From assembly GCF_014269225.2 (NCBI RefSeq), contig NZ_CP077097.1:4165001-4229000 (forward strand): DNA of 64,000 nucleotides, given 5' to 3'. Positions 49,576 through 59,853 of this stretch are shown here, in pieces. Numbering within the stretch: position 1 is the first letter of the stretch; every line of letters starts with the position of its first letter. The DNA is from Pseudomonas anuradhapurensis (lineage in GTDB: Bacteria; Pseudomonadota; Gammaproteobacteria; Pseudomonadales; Pseudomonadaceae). The position numbers and the translations under genes are program-made. The notes under the pieces are model-generated. The model saw only the letters and a program-made list of their open reading frames with translations, made no database searches and was not told the DNA's origin.

Positions 49576-49889
49576 CGTGTTTGCCTCGTGATAACCGATC
49601 AGACGCGCCCATCCTAGCGAGGGCTGGCTAACGGCAAGGTGAGGCTGAGATTACAGTCTTGCAATCTGGCCTTGCGACACCGCCTGTTCGCGGCTGACTC
49701 CCGCTTCAGGGGTGACACTGCAAGAGCGGGTATACGGCGAAAAGGCCGGAACAGACAGCCAGATAACAGCAGAATTACAAATCCGTCATCTGCGCCGCAT
49801 GCCCTTGCTCATGCCGTAACATCCTGTCGCTTGACCCTGATGTCACTACAGGGTCGACAATCGCCCCCTTTATCCAACCGAGCCCGCTC
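49576..49889. other. Divergent regulatory region of small protein and two-component system
   Basis: No gene is seen in these 314 bases. They hold a strong inverted repeat near 49648-49667 and a weaker one, ATTAC-N6-GTCAT, near 49773-49788. Both resemble sites of heavy-metal response regulators. Confidence 0.5.
49648..49667 (+). promoter_or_regulatory. Candidate response-regulator box (TTACA-N4-TGCAA)
   Basis: AGATTACAGTCTTGCAATCT is a near-perfect 20-base palindrome. Its core, TTACA-GTCT-TGCAA, is one base from the TTACA-N4-TGTAA pattern of CopR/CzcR-type regulators. It lies between the divergent small-protein gene and the response-regulator gene. Confidence 0.5.
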
Positions 49890-50564
49890 ATGCGCCTACT
49901 GATCATCGAGGACGAACTACGTACCGCCGACTATCTGCAACAAGGCCTGCGCGAGAACGGTTACATTGTCGACTGCGCCCACACCGGCACCGACGGCCTG
50001 CACCTGGCCCGCCAGCAGCCCTACGACCTGGTCATCCTCGACGTCAACCTGCCCGAACTCGATGGCTGGACCGTGTTGCAGCGGCTGCGTGCCGAATCGG
50101 CCACGCGCATCATGATGCTCACGGCTCATGGCCGCCTGGCAGACCGGGTCAAGGGCCTGGACCTGGGCGCTGACGACTACCTGCTCAAACCCTTCGAATT
50201 CCCTGAACTGCTGGCGCGCATTCGCAGCCTGCTACGGCGCAACGACCAGCAACTGCAGCCCAGCACCCTGCGCGTCGCCGACCTGGAGCTGGACCCCGGT
50301 CGCCACCGCGCCTACCGCGCCGGACAGCGTATCGACCTGACTGCCAAGGAATTCGCCCTGCTGCACCTGCTGATGCGCCAGACCGGCGAGGTGCTTTCGC
50401 GCACCCAGATTATCTCACTGGTATGGGACATGAACTTCGATTGCGACACCAACGTGGTCGAGGTTTCCATCCGCCGCCTGCGAGCGAAGATCGACGACCC
50501 GTTCGACAACAAGCTGATCCACACCCTGCGCGGTGTCGGCTACGTGCTCGAGGCACGCTTTTGA
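49890..50564 (+). CDS. OmpR-family response regulator, heavy-metal type
   Basis: A 224-residue regulator with a receiver domain (acidic pocket E7-D8, phospho-acceptor D51, T79, K102 region DDYLLKPF) and a winged-helix DNA-binding domain ([27 protein letters not shown]). The sequence style is that of CopR/CzcR/IrlR regulators. Its stop overlaps the TTG start of the kinase gene. The metal or other signal is not evident, since no efflux or oxidase gene is adjacent. Confidence 0.9.
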   Translation: MRLLIIEDELRTADYLQQGLRENGYIVDCAHTGTDGLHLARQQPYDLVILDVNLPELDGWTVLQRLRAESATRIMMLTAHGRLADRVKGLDLGADDYLLKPFEFPELLARIRSLLRRNDQQLQPSTLRVADLELDPGRHRAYRAGQRIDLTAKEFALLHLLMRQTGEVLSRTQIISLVWDMNFDCDTNVVEVSIRRLRAKIDDPFDNKLIHTLRGVGYVLEARF

Positions 50565-51943
50565 ACAACGCCAGCCTGTCATTGCGCCTGGGCCTGGGCG
50601 TGACACTGATGGGCGCCGCGCTGGTGTTGCTGCTGGCCTGCCTGGCCGTGTTCGCGCTGGATCACGAGCTGGACAGCCGCGCACGCAAGGACCTGGCGCG
50701 CAAGATGCTGCAGGTCGAGCACAATTTGCGCGTCGACCTGCGCAGCGAAGACCTGGGTGCGCGCGCCCATCCGCTGCTCGACTTGGTGATGGGGCACGAT
50801 AACCTCAGCCTCAACGTACTGGCCATCGAAGGGCGCCACCCGCACCTGCTGAGCCTCGGCCCGGCCCTGGAATCACGCATCGGCGAGCTGGGTACCGGCA
50901 CCCGCCTGGCCTTCCACACCTGGCGCGACAGCAACGGCAACCAGCTGCTCACCGTGACTCGCCTGATGCGCCTGCGTGACGACACCCCGGTCAAGGTGAT
51001 GATGACGCTCAACCGTGCCGACGATAACGCCCTGCTGCAAGCCTACCTGCAGTCCACCTTGTTCGCGTTGCCGCTGCTGTTGCTGCTGATCGGCGCGGGT
51101 GCCTGGTGGCTCATGCAGCGTGGCCTGAAGCCGTTGCGACACTTTCGGCGCATTGCCGGGCAAGTGTCGGCCCAGGACCTGCAACATCGCCTGCCTGCCA
51201 GCGGCCTGCCGCTGGAACTGGCGGAGCTGGCCGGCAGCATCAACGTGATGCTCGACCGTCTCGATCAGGGCGTGAGCCAGCTGTCGCAGTTTTCCGACGA
51301 CCTGGCCCATGAACTGCGCACACCGATAGGCAATCTGATGGGCAAGGCGCAAGTGACCCTGGCGCGTGAACGGGACAACGCCAATTACCGCGAAGTGCTG
51401 GAAGACAGCATTGAAGAGCTGACCCGGCTCAACCGCATCATCAACGACATGCTGTTTCTCGCCCAGGTCAGCGAGCCCCAGGCCCAGGTTCCGCTCAAGC
51501 CCATGGCCCTGGCCGACGAAACAGTGCGGGTAGTCGAACTGTTCGCCTTCAGCGCCGAGTTGAAAGAGGTTGAATTGCGCGTCCAGGGCTGGGGCACGGC
51601 GATGGCGGATCGGCTGATGTTTCAACGGGCATTGTCGAACCTGTTGAGCAATGCCATTCGCCATTGCCCTGATGGCACGTCCGTGGAACTGCGCATCGAG
51701 CGGCTGGATAGTGAAGTTCGGCTGTCAGTGGAGAACCAGGGGCCTGGCATTACCGCAGAACACCTGCCGCGCCTGTTCGAGCGGTTCTACCGGGTGGGCT
51801 CGGGGCGCTCGCGGCTGGAAGGCGGAACAGGACTGGGGCTGGCGATCGTGAAGTCGATCATGCAGCTGCATGGCGGGCGGGTCGAGGTCAGCACCAGCCC
51901 CATGGGGCCTACCCGCTTTACCCTGGTGTTTCCTGCCGAATGA
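50561..51943 (+). CDS. Sensor histidine kinase, heavy-metal type
   Basis: A 460-residue two-helix membrane kinase. Transmembrane segments lie near residues 10-33 and 155-180, with a periplasmic sensor of about 120 residues between them. A HAMP linker ([19 protein letters not shown]), H-box [15 protein letters not shown]-box [10 protein letters not shown] and G-boxes ENQGPGI and [10 protein letters not shown] follow. TTG at 50561 overlaps the response-regulator stop (TTGA) and has GAGG seven bases upstream; no ATG gives the first membrane helix intact. It pairs with the preceding regulator. Confidence 0.88.
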   Translation: MNNASLSLRLGLGVTLMGAALVLLLACLAVFALDHELDSRARKDLARKMLQVEHNLRVDLRSEDLGARAHPLLDLVMGHDNLSLNVLAIEGRHPHLLSLGPALESRIGELGTGTRLAFHTWRDSNGNQLLTVTRLMRLRDDTPVKVMMTLNRADDNALLQAYLQSTLFALPLLLLLIGAGAWWLMQRGLKPLRHFRRIAGQVSAQDLQHRLPASGLPLELAELAGSINVMLDRLDQGVSQLSQFSDDLAHELRTPIGNLMGKAQVTLARERDNANYREVLEDSIEELTRLNRIINDMLFLAQVSEPQAQVPLKPMALADETVRVVELFAFSAELKEVELRVQGWGTAMADRLMFQRALSNLLSNAIRHCPDGTSVELRIERLDSEVRLSVENQGPGITAEHLPRLFERFYRVGSGRSRLEGGTGLGLAIVKSIMQLHGGRVEVSTSPMGPTRFTLVFPAE

Positions 51944-51958
51944 TCGGCTGGCCGTGCT

Positions 51959-51997
51959 GGCCTCTTCGCCGGCTTGCCGACGAAGAGGCCGCTACAG
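51959..51997. repeat. REP-like hairpin between convergent kinase and pdxJ
   Basis: GGCCTCTTCG pairs with CGAAGAGGCC around CCGGCTTGCCGA, followed by GCTACAG. It is a repeat-family palindrome that probably terminates both converging units. Confidence 0.7.
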
Positions 51998-52009
51998 CCT
52001 ACCCGAGGA

Positions 52010-52750
52010 TCAGCGCGAAGCCGCCACAATCAGCGCCTTCATCTCGGCGACCGCAGCCTTGAAACCGACGAACAGGGCGTGCGCTACCAGCGCATGGCCG
52101 ATATTCAGTTCATTGATACCCTTGATCGCCGCTACTGCCTCGACATTGTGGTAATGCAGCCCGTGGCCGGCATTGACGATCAGCCCCTGGCCCAAGCCAA
52201 ACGCCACGCCATCGACAATACGCTTGAGCTCTTCGGCCACTTCGGTCGGGGTCTGGGCGTCGGCGTAACGCCCGGTGTGCAGCTCGATGGCTGGCGCCCC
52301 CACTCGGCGCGAGGCCTCGATCTGCCGCTCGTCGGCATCGATGAACAGCGACACTTCGGCACCGGTACGCGCCAGGCGCTCTACCGCCGCCTTGATCCGC
52401 GCCTCCTGGCCCGCCACGTCCAGGCCACCTTCGGTGGTCAGCTCCTGGCGGGTTTCGGGTACCAGGCAGATATGTGCCGGGCGAATATTCTCGGCAAAGG
52501 CCATCATCTCTTCGGTGACGCCCATCTCGAAATTCATGCACGTCTGCAACACATCCTTGAGCAGCAGCACATCACGCTCCTGGATATGCCGGCGGTCTTC
52601 ACGCAGGTGTACGGTGATGCCATCGGCGCCTGCTTCTTCGGCATCCAGCGCAGCCTTGACCGGATCAGGGTAACGCGTGCCCCGGGCCTGGCGCAGGGTC
52701 GCCACGTGGTCGATGTTAACGCCGAGAAGCATGCGGTTGCTGTGAGTCAC
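52010..52750 (-). CDS. pdxJ: Pyridoxine 5'-phosphate synthase
   Basis: A 246-residue TIM-barrel enzyme that condenses 1-deoxy-xylulose 5-phosphate with 3-amino-2-oxopropyl phosphate to form pyridoxine phosphate. [33 protein letters not shown] and the phosphate-binding GHGLHYHN are present. GTG at 52750 follows GGAG by eight bases; an ATG six codons in is less well placed. It is last in the rnc-era-recO-pdxJ cluster, 43 bases after recO. Confidence 0.95.
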   Translation of the reverse strand: MTHSNRMLLGVNIDHVATLRQARGTRYPDPVKAALDAEEAGADGITVHLREDRRHIQERDVLLLKDVLQTCMNFEMGVTEEMMAFAENIRPAHICLVPETRQELTTEGGLDVAGQEARIKAAVERLARTGAEVSLFIDADERQIEASRRVGAPAIELHTGRYADAQTPTEVAEELKRIVDGVAFGLGQGLIVNAGHGLHYHNVEAVAAIKGINELNIGHALVAHALFVGFKAAVAEMKALIVAASR

Positions 52751-52793
52751 GAAAGGCTCTCCTGAAGATTGAGCCCCACAGCATACGTCGTGA

Positions 52794-53477
52794 TCAGCGC
52801 TTGCGAAACAGTTCGCGGCTGACCAGTGGTTTTGCCCCCAGGTGAACCGCCAGTGCCTGGCGCATCAGGCGCTTGGCGGCGAGCAAGGCACCTGGGGCAT
52901 CCCAGTCGGCTTCGGCCAGGGCCAGCAGTTCGGTGCCGCGGAACAGCCCGGGTTGCACCAGCTCGACCCGCTCCAGGCCGGCGTCCACACGCAAGCGGTA
53001 CAGGCCATCGACCGCGATCGCTTGGTCATTGACGTCGTGGTGCAACGAAAACGCGTAACCGAGCTCGTCCAGCAGCCGCCATTCGAAGGAGCGCAGCAGC
53101 GGCTCCAGCGGGCGACCGGCGGCCAAGGCTTGCAAGGTCAGGGTGTAGTGCTCGAACAGCGCCGGGAAAGGCGCTTCGGCGGGCAGCAGGCGCATGAGCA
53201 GTTCGTTGAGGTACAACCCGCTGAACAGGGCATCGCCATGCAGCCAGGCGGCGATGCCAGCGCTGTCCATGCGCCCGACATTCTTCAGCTCGCCACGCCC
53301 GCGCAGCTCCAGTTCCAGCGGCACGAACGGCCGCACCAGGCTGCCGCCCTTGCCGCGCGCCCGGCGCAACACAGCGCGCATGCGGCCCTGCGGGGTGAAG
53401 AAGTCCACCAGCGCACTGGTTTCCTTGTAGGCACGGCTGTGCAGTACGTAGGCTGGCTGGCCGACAGGTTGTTCCAT
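52794..53477 (-). CDS. recO: DNA repair protein RecO
   Basis: A 227-residue recombination mediator that loads RecA with RecF and RecR. It has an N-terminal OB-fold ([34 protein letters not shown]) and a helical C-terminal part ([27 protein letters not shown]). The zinc-finger cysteines of some RecO proteins are absent, as is usual in pseudomonads. It is separated from era by an inverted REP pair, unlike the tight linkage of the other genes in the cluster. Confidence 0.94.
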   Translation of the reverse strand: MEQPVGQPAYVLHSRAYKETSALVDFFTPQGRMRAVLRRARGKGGSLVRPFVPLELELRGRGELKNVGRMDSAGIAAWLHGDALFSGLYLNELLMRLLPAEAPFPALFEHYTLTLQALAAGRPLEPLLRSFEWRLLDELGYAFSLHHDVNDQAIAVDGLYRLRVDAGLERVELVQPGLFRGTELLALAEADWDAPGALLAAKRLMRQALAVHLGAKPLVSRELFRKR

Positions 53478-53513
53478 GAATGATCACTCGCCCCGAGGGT
53501 TGCACTGGCCCAT

Positions 53514-53627
53514 GTAGGAGCGGCCTTGCGTCGCGAAAGGGGCGCGCAGCGGCCCCCCAGATCCCGACTGTTGCATAGATTCTGGGGGCTGCCATGCAGC
53601 CCTCTCGCGACACAAGGCCGCTCCTAC
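53514..53627. repeat. Inverted REP pair between era and recO
   Basis: A left copy begins 'gtaggagcggccttgcgtcg' and a right copy ends 'cacaaggccgctcctac', enclosing two GC stems. It occupies the whole gap between era and recO in an otherwise compact operon. Confidence 0.85.
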
Positions 53628-53644
53628 AGGGAACTATGCGCGGC

Positions 53645-54547
53645 CTACAGGTCGCCGTAGCCCAGCGAGCGCAGGGCGCGCTCGTCATCGGACCAGCCGC
53701 CTTTCACCTTGACCCACAGGTTGAGCATGACCTTGGAGTCGAACAGCACCTCCATGTCCTTGCGCGCCTCGGAGCCGATGCGCTTGATGCGCTCGCCCTT
53801 GTCGCCAATGATGATCTTCTTCTGGCCATCGCGCTCGACCAGGATCAGCGCGTGGATGTGCAGCACGTGGCCCTGCTGCTTGAATTCTTCAATTTCCACG
53901 GTGATCTGGTACGGCAATTCCGCACCCAGCTGGCGCATGATCTTTTCGCGCACCAGTTCGGCGGCCAGGAAGCGGCTGCTGCGGTCGGTGATCTGATCTT
54001 CGGGGAAGAAGTGCTCGTTCTCGGGCAGGTGCTTGGCGATCTGTGCTTCCAGCGCCTGCAGGTTGTGCCCCTGCTGCGCGGAGATAGGCATCACTTCGGC
54101 GTTCGGCAACTGCTCCTGGAGCCATTGCAGGTGCGGGATCAGTTCGGCCTTCTCTTCCATGCGGTCGGTCTTGTTGACCGCGATGATCAGTGGGCCAGTC
54201 ACGTACTGCACGCGCTCCAGCACCAGTTGGTCCTCGTCGGTCCATTTGGTGCGGTCGACCACGAAGATCACCACGTCGACGTCCTTCAGGGCCGCCGAGG
54301 CATTGCGGTTCATGTAGCGGTTCAAGGCCTTGTCATTGGCCTTGTGCATACCGGGGGTATCGACGTAGATCGCCTGCACGTCACCCTCGGTCTTGATGCC
54401 GAGCATGTTGTGGCGGGTGGTCTGCGGCTTGCGCGAGGTGATCGCCAGCTTCTGGCCGAGGATGTGGTTGAGCAGGGTCGACTTGCCCACGTTCGGGCGG
54501 CCGACAATGGCCACGTAGCCGCAGCGGGTCGGGTTGCTATCAGTCAT
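53645..54547 (-). CDS. era: GTPase Era
   Basis: A 300-residue essential GTPase that binds the 3' end of 16S rRNA during 30S maturation. G1 GRPNVGKST is at about residues 16-24. G3 DTPGMHK and G4 NKTD follow, and the C-terminal KH domain has [16 protein letters not shown]. The second ATG (54547) is preferred to the one at 54553 because GGAG then has proper spacing of seven bases. It overlaps the end of rnc, giving coupling. Confidence 0.96.
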   Translation of the reverse strand: MTDSNPTRCGYVAIVGRPNVGKSTLLNHILGQKLAITSRKPQTTRHNMLGIKTEGDVQAIYVDTPGMHKANDKALNRYMNRNASAALKDVDVVIFVVDRTKWTDEDQLVLERVQYVTGPLIIAVNKTDRMEEKAELIPHLQWLQEQLPNAEVMPISAQQGHNLQALEAQIAKHLPENEHFFPEDQITDRSSRFLAAELVREKIMRQLGAELPYQITVEIEEFKQQGHVLHIHALILVERDGQKKIIIGDKGERIKRIGSEARKDMEVLFDSKVMLNLWVKVKGGWSDDERALRSLGYGDL

Positions 54548-55229
54548 TGCCATTCTCCACGCCCAGGGCGATCAGTGCAGACGCGGCGGCGACTTGCTCG
54601 GCGATACGCCGGCTAACGCCCTGGCCACGGCTCTTGTTGTTCAGCAGCACCACTTCGCATTCGACGAAGAAGGTCCGGCAGTGCGGTTCGCCCTGGATAT
54701 CCACCACTTCGTAACGCGGCAGCTCACAGCTGCGCGACTGCAGGAACTCCTGCAGGCGGGTTTTCGGGTCCTTGTTGGTATCGACCAGGGTCAGGCCTTC
54801 GAATTCATCGGCCAGCCAGGCCAGCACGCGCTCCCGGGCCGTTTCCATGTCGGCGTCCAGGTAGATGGCGCCAATCAGCGCCTCCAGGGCGTCGGCCAGG
54901 ATCGACTCGCGGCGGAAACCACCGCTCTTGAGCTCACCCGAGCCCAGGCGCAGGTGATCGCCCAGGTCGAAACCACGGGCCAGGCGGGCCAGGGTCTCAC
55001 CCTTGACCAGCCGCGCGCGCAGGCGCGACAGCTGGCCTTCGCGGGCCTGCGGAAAGCGCTCGAACAGCGCTTCGCCGGCGACGAAGTTGAGAATGGCGTC
55101 ACCGAGAAACTCCAGGCGCTCATTGTTGCGCCCGGCGTAGCTGCGATGGGTCAGTGCCAGGAGCATCTGGTCCTGGTTCTTGAAGGTATAACCGAGCTTT
55201 CGCTCCAGACGGGCAAGGGGAGCACTCAT
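54540..55229 (-). CDS. rnc: Ribonuclease III
   Basis: A 229-residue double-strand-specific endoribonuclease that processes rRNA and mRNAs. The signature [14 protein letters not shown] is conserved as [14 protein letters not shown], with the second catalytic segment [15 protein letters not shown]-terminal dsRNA-binding domain ([30 protein letters not shown]) is present. It overlaps era by eight bases and follows lepB after a hairpin. Confidence 0.96.
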   Translation of the reverse strand: MSAPLARLERKLGYTFKNQDQMLLALTHRSYAGRNNERLEFLGDAILNFVAGEALFERFPQAREGQLSRLRARLVKGETLARLARGFDLGDHLRLGSGELKSGGFRRESILADALEALIGAIYLDADMETARERVLAWLADEFEGLTLVDTNKDPKTRLQEFLQSRSCELPRYEVVDIQGEPHCRTFFVECEVVLLNNKSRGQGVSRRIAEQVAAASALIALGVENGND

Positions 55230-55357
55230 GCAGCCACCCGTTCGTTGTTCAACGCGTTGTTCAAATCAACATCCTGAAAGACTGTTTGGCTGTGGCCCGC
55301 CGCGATGTGCGACGAATCTCCCGATCCCTGAGAACACAGCCTATGTCAGAAATGCAT

Positions 55358-55384
55358 TCGGCGCTGCCTGCAGGCCAGCGCCGA
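55358..55384 (-). terminator. Hairpin between lepB and rnc
   Basis: TCGGCGCTG (55358-55366) and CAGCGCCGA (55376-55384) form a perfect nine-pair stem seven bases past the lepB stop. No U-run follows. It may attenuate read-through or mark an RNase III processing site. Confidence 0.55.
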
Positions 55385-55390
55385 TGGGTA

Positions 55391-56245
55391 TCAATGGATC
55401 AGACCGACCCGCGACAGGTTGGGCAGGTGGCTGAGCTTGGGCTCTGGCCAGCTCATCCACACCGCGAAGGCCTTGCCGACGATGTTCCGGTCGGGAACCA
55501 TGCCGTGCAGTTCCTTCGGGATGTTCGGGTCATCCCAGTAACGGCTGTCGTTGGAGTTGTCGCGGTTGTCGCCCATCATGAAGTAATGGCCTGCCGGCAC
55601 GGTCCATTGCTGGTCCGGCGGCATGCGATAACGGCTCATTTCCTTGCGAATCAGGTGTTCGGCCTCGCCGAGCTTTTCCTTGTACAACTCGGCGCTGCCC
55701 AAAGTGCCCGGCTCGGTGCCCACCAGTTGTTCGGCAATCGGCTGGCCGTTGACGAACAACCGCTTGTCGCTGGTGTAGCGCACCTGGTCGCCCGGCAGGC
55801 CGACCACACGCTTGATGTAGTTGACGTTCGGGTCGCTAGGGTAGCGGAACACCATCACATCACCGCGTTGCGGGTCACCCACCTCGATGACCTTCTTGTC
55901 GATCACCGGCAGGCGAATGCCGTACGAGAACTTGTTCACCAGGATGAAGTCGCCCACTTCCAGGGTCGGTTTCATCGACCCCGAAGGGATCTGGAACGGC
56001 TCGACCAGGAACGAACGCAGCACCAGCACGATGAACAGCACCGGGAAGAACGACTTGCCGTACTCGACCAGCAACGGCTCCTTGCCCAGGCGCTCGACCA
56101 CCGCCATCTCGGGCTGGCTGACGCTGCCCTGGTAGTTGGCGATTGCCGCACGCCGGCGCGGGGCCAGGAACAGCAGGTCGATCAAGCCCAGCAGGCCGCA
56201 GACGAAGACGGCGATGACTAGCAACAGCGGGAAATTTAGCGACAT
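55391..56245 (-). CDS. lepB: Signal peptidase I
   Basis: A 284-residue inner-membrane serine protease that removes Sec and Tat signal peptides. There are two N-terminal transmembrane helices (about residues 5-27 and 66-80). The catalytic serine is Ser90 in PSGSMKPTL and the general base is Lys145 in YIKRVVGLPGD, matching E. coli numbering. Box GDNRDNSNDSR is also present. It lies five bases after lepA and is probably cotranscribed with it. Confidence 0.97.
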   Translation of the reverse strand: MSLNFPLLLVIAVFVCGLLGLIDLLFLAPRRRAAIANYQGSVSQPEMAVVERLGKEPLLVEYGKSFFPVLFIVLVLRSFLVEPFQIPSGSMKPTLEVGDFILVNKFSYGIRLPVIDKKVIEVGDPQRGDVMVFRYPSDPNVNYIKRVVGLPGDQVRYTSDKRLFVNGQPIAEQLVGTEPGTLGSAELYKEKLGEAEHLIRKEMSRYRMPPDQQWTVPAGHYFMMGDNRDNSNDSRYWDDPNIPKELHGMVPDRNIVGKAFAVWMSWPEPKLSHLPNLSRVGLIH

Positions 56246-56250
56246 AGGAC

Positions 56251-58050
56251 CTAGCTATCCAACCTGAGCACGGCGAGGAAGGCTTCCTGTGGAATTTCCA
56301 CGTTACCCACCTGTTTCATGCGTTTCTTACCGGCCTTCTGCTTCTCCAGCAGCTTCTTCTTACGGCTGACGTCGCCACCGTAGCACTTGGCCAGTACGTT
56401 CTTTCTGAGCGCCTTGACGGTTGTCCGCGCAATGATCTGGCCGCCGATAGCTGCCTGGATCGCCACGTCGAACATCTGCCGAGGGATCAGTTCCTTCATC
56501 TTTTCGGTCAACGCACGGCCCTTGTAGGCCGCGTTGTCGCGGTGCACGATCAAAGCCAAGGCATCGACCTTGTCGCCGTTGATCAGTACGTCCAGCTTGA
56601 CCAGATTGGCCGACTGGTAGCGATCGAAATGATAGTCCAGCGAAGCATAGCCGCGGCTGGTGGACTTGAGGCGGTCGAAGAAGTCCAACACCACTTCGTT
56701 CATCGGCAGGTCGTAGCGCACCTGCACCTGGCTACCGAGGAACTGCATGTCGCGCTGCACGCCACGCTTCTCGATGCACAGGGTGATGACGTTGCCCAGG
56801 TGTTCCTGCGGCACCAGGATGGTGGCGGTGACGATCGGCTCGCGGAAATCGGCGACCGCCGAGACGTCCGGCAGCTTCGACGGGTTGTCGACGGTGATGG
56901 TCTCGCCGGTTTTCAGTTCCAGCTCATAGATCACGCTTGGCGCGGTGGTGATCAGGTCCAGGTCGTATTCGCGCTCGAGGCGCTCCTGGATGATCTCCAT
57001 GTGCAGCATGCCGAGGAAGCCGCAACGGAAGCCGAAGCCCAGTGCATCGGAGCTTTCCGGCATGTATTGCAGCGAAGAGTCGTTCAGGGTCAGCTTCTGC
57101 AGGGCATCGCGGAAGTCTTCGAAGTCGTCGGAGCTGACCGGGAACAGGCCGGCGTAGACCTGCGGCTGGATTTTCTTGAAGCCTGGCAGCACTTCGACTT
57201 CAGGGGTCGAGGACAAGGTCAGGGTGTCACCAACCGGGGCACCGTGGATGTCCTTGATGCTGGCGATGATGAAGCCCACTTCGCCGGCCTTCAGGTCGGC
57301 GGTCTGGGTGTGCTTCGGGGTAAACACGCCCACGCTGTCGACCAGGTGCACCTTGCCGGTGGACTTGACCAGGATCTTGTCGCCTTTCTTGACGCGGCCA
57401 TGGCGCACGCGCACCAGCGAGACCACGCCCAGGTAATTGTCGAACCAGGAGTCGATGATCAGCGCCTGCAGCGGCGCCTCGATATCGCCTTCCGGCGCGG
57501 GGATGGTCTGCACCAGGCGCTCGAGCACCTCGTCCACGCCCATGCCGCTCTTGGCACTGCAGGCCACGGCGTCGGTGGCGTCGATACCGATGATCTTCTC
57601 GATCTCCTCCTTGACGCGGTCCGGGTCAGCCTGGGGCAGGTCCATCTTGTTCAGCACCGGCATGACTTCCAGGCCCTGCTCGATGGCGGTGTAGCAGTTG
57701 GCCACGGACTGGGCCTCGACGCCCTGGCCGGCGTCAACCACCAGCAGCGCCCCCTCACAGGCCGCCAGCGAGCGCGAAACTTCGTAGGTGAAGTCGACGT
57801 GGCCGGGGGTATCGATGAAGTTCAGCTGGTAGACCTTGCCGTCCTGCGCCTTGTAGTTGAGCGTGACGCTGTGGGCCTTGATGGTAATACCGCGCTCGCG
57901 CTCCAGGTCCATGGAATCGAGCACCTGGGCTTCCATTTCGCGTGCCGACAGGCCACCGCACATCTGGATGAAACGGTCGGCCAGCGTCGACTTGCCATGG
58001 TCGATGTGGGCGATGATGGAGAAATTGCGGATATGACTCAAATCACTCAC
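56251..58050 (-). CDS. lepA: Elongation factor 4 (LepA)
   Basis: A 599-residue ribosome-associated GTPase that affects translation under stress and initiation. G1 [10 protein letters not shown]3 DTPGHVDF and G4 NKMD are visible, as is the LepA-specific C-terminal domain ending in [20 protein letters not shown]. It is first of a lepA-lepB unit and lies downstream of the mucD terminator. Confidence 0.97.
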   Translation of the reverse strand: MSDLSHIRNFSIIAHIDHGKSTLADRFIQMCGGLSAREMEAQVLDSMDLERERGITIKAHSVTLNYKAQDGKVYQLNFIDTPGHVDFTYEVSRSLAACEGALLVVDAGQGVEAQSVANCYTAIEQGLEVMPVLNKMDLPQADPDRVKEEIEKIIGIDATDAVACSAKSGMGVDEVLERLVQTIPAPEGDIEAPLQALIIDSWFDNYLGVVSLVRVRHGRVKKGDKILVKSTGKVHLVDSVGVFTPKHTQTADLKAGEVGFIIASIKDIHGAPVGDTLTLSSTPEVEVLPGFKKIQPQVYAGLFPVSSDDFEDFRDALQKLTLNDSSLQYMPESSDALGFGFRCGFLGMLHMEIIQERLEREYDLDLITTAPSVIYELELKTGETITVDNPSKLPDVSAVADFREPIVTATILVPQEHLGNVITLCIEKRGVQRDMQFLGSQVQVRYDLPMNEVVLDFFDRLKSTSRGYASLDYHFDRYQSANLVKLDVLINGDKVDALALIVHRDNAAYKGRALTEKMKELIPRQMFDVAIQAAIGGQIIARTTVKALRKNVLAKCYGGDVSRKKKLLEKQKAGKKRMKQVGNVEIPQEAFLAVLRLDS

Positions 58051-58189
58051 GGGTCAACACTCGAAAAGGCTGCGAGCCGGACGCCCGCCGAAAAATAGCC
58101 GGCAATTGTACCTTAAGCCGCTGGGATATGGGAGATTCCTCTGTCCGACTGTACACAGCATTTGCGCCCTGCACTTGTGAACACTCATG

Positions 58190-58215
58190 AAAAAGGGCAG
58201 CCAAAGCTGCCCTTT
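58190..58215 (-). terminator. Rho-independent terminator of mucD
   Basis: AAAGGGCAGC (58192-58201) pairs with GCTGCCCTTT (58206-58215) around CAAA. On the minus strand it is followed by a run of Ts, giving a classic intrinsic terminator. Confidence 0.85.
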
Positions 58216-58232
58216 CGCCGTAGCCAGGCTGC

Positions 58233-59666
58233 TTATTCAGCCAGCTTGAAGGTAATGAAGCTCGCACGGCCCTGACGCAGCACACGCATCGACACCGAAC
58301 GGTTCTTCGGCAGCTCCTTGGCAATTTCGGTGAATTCCTTGGCCGAGCCGATGGCCTGGTTGTTCAGGTGGCTGATGATGTCACCTGGACGCAGGCCGAT
58401 CATTGCAGCCGGGCCATCCTGGACTTCCTTGATCACCACACCGCCTTTCAGCTCCAGGGATTTCTTCTGCTCGGCGGTCAGGTCGGCCACCGATACACCC
58501 AGGCGGTTGCTGCTGCGCTCGGCACTGCCTTCGACACCGGTAGCGATCTCAGCATCGTCGTCGGGCAACGCACCAACACTGATGTCAAGGGTCTGGCGCT
58601 TGCCGTTGCGGATGATCTCCAGCTTGGCCTTTTCGCCATCCTTGAGGCTGCCCACCAGGTGCGGCAGGTCTGCCGACATGATGATTGGCTGGCCGTTCAT
58701 GCTCAGGATCACGTCACCGACCTGCAGGCCGCCCTTGGCCGCCGGGCCGTTTTCCAGCACCTGGGCTACCAGGGCGCCAGCCGGTTTGTCCAGGCCGAAC
58801 GACTCAGCCAGGTCCTTGTTGACCTCCTGGATCACCACACCCAGCCAGCCACGACTGACCTTGCCGTCTTTCTTCAGCTGGTTGGAAACATCGATCGCCA
58901 CATCGATCGGAATGGCGAACGACAGGCCCATGAACCCACCGGAACGGGTGAAGATCTGCGAGTTGATACCCACTACCTCGCCGTTCATGTTGAACAGCGG
59001 GCCACCGGAGTTGCCCGGGTTGATGGCCACGTCGGTCTGGATGAACGGCACATAGGTGTCGTTGGGCAGGGTACGGCCCTTGGCACTGACGATACCTTTG
59101 GTCACCGAGTGGTCGAAGCCGAACGGCGAACCGATGGCCAGCACCCACTCGCCCACTTTCAGCTTCTCGGAATCCCCCAGCTTCACGGTTGGCAGGTTCT
59201 TGCCCTCGACCTTGAGCAGGGCCACGTCGGTGCGTGGGTCGGTGCCGACCAGCTTGGCCTGCAGCTCGCTGCGGTCCGACAGGCGGACGATGATCTCGTC
59301 GGCATCGGCCACCACGTGGTTGTTGGTCAGCACGTAGCCATCGCTGGAAATGATGAAGCCCGAACCCAGCGATTGAGCCTCGCGCTGGCGGTCACCGCGC
59401 GGCGAGCGTGGCTGCTGCGGCATGTTGCGCTCGAAGAACTCGCGGAACATCGGCGGCAGGCCTTCCAGGTCAGGCATCTCACCGGCGGCCATGCGGCGGT
59501 CCGGCAGCTTCTGCTTGGTACTGATGTTGACCACGGCTGGCGAGGCCTGCTCGACCAGGGTGGTGAAGTCCGGCAGGGCTTCCTCGGCCTGGGCGGTGAG
59601 CACCTGGCCGAGCATCAGCACGGCGGCGAACATCGATAGGTAGGATTTCAAGCGTGGTATTGACAT
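58233..59666 (-). CDS. mucD: Periplasmic serine protease MucD (DegP family)
   Basis: A 477-residue protease/chaperone of the envelope. The signal peptide ends at residue 27 (LTAQA|EE). The trypsin-like domain has catalytic His117 (TNNHVV), Asp147 (RTDVALL) and Ser220 (GNSGGPL), and two PDZ domains follow. In Pseudomonas it limits AlgU activation by clearing misfolded proteins. It follows mucB directly; the mucC gene found between them in P. aeruginosa is not present. Confidence 0.95.
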   Translation of the reverse strand: MSIPRLKSYLSMFAAVLMLGQVLTAQAEEALPDFTTLVEQASPAVVNISTKQKLPDRRMAAGEMPDLEGLPPMFREFFERNMPQQPRSPRGDRQREAQSLGSGFIISSDGYVLTNNHVVADADEIIVRLSDRSELQAKLVGTDPRTDVALLKVEGKNLPTVKLGDSEKLKVGEWVLAIGSPFGFDHSVTKGIVSAKGRTLPNDTYVPFIQTDVAINPGNSGGPLFNMNGEVVGINSQIFTRSGGFMGLSFAIPIDVAIDVSNQLKKDGKVSRGWLGVVIQEVNKDLAESFGLDKPAGALVAQVLENGPAAKGGLQVGDVILSMNGQPIIMSADLPHLVGSLKDGEKAKLEIIRNGKRQTLDISVGALPDDDAEIATGVEGSAERSSNRLGVSVADLTAEQKKSLELKGGVVIKEVQDGPAAMIGLRPGDIISHLNNQAIGSAKEFTEIAKELPKNRSVSMRVLRQGRASFITFKLAE

Positions 59667-59853
59667 ACGGCTCCCGTCACAACGAGCGGTAGTTTAGAAA
59701 GGCCCTGCCCAAAGCAGGAAAGGCCAGGCTCCAAGAAGCCTGACCTATAGAAAATTTGCCGAAGGATTGCAAATGACAATGCTTTAATTTCATTTCAGGC
59801 GCCTGTCCGCTCGCCTTGGCACAGCCGACATGCCTGCCCGGCAAGGCGCGCAA

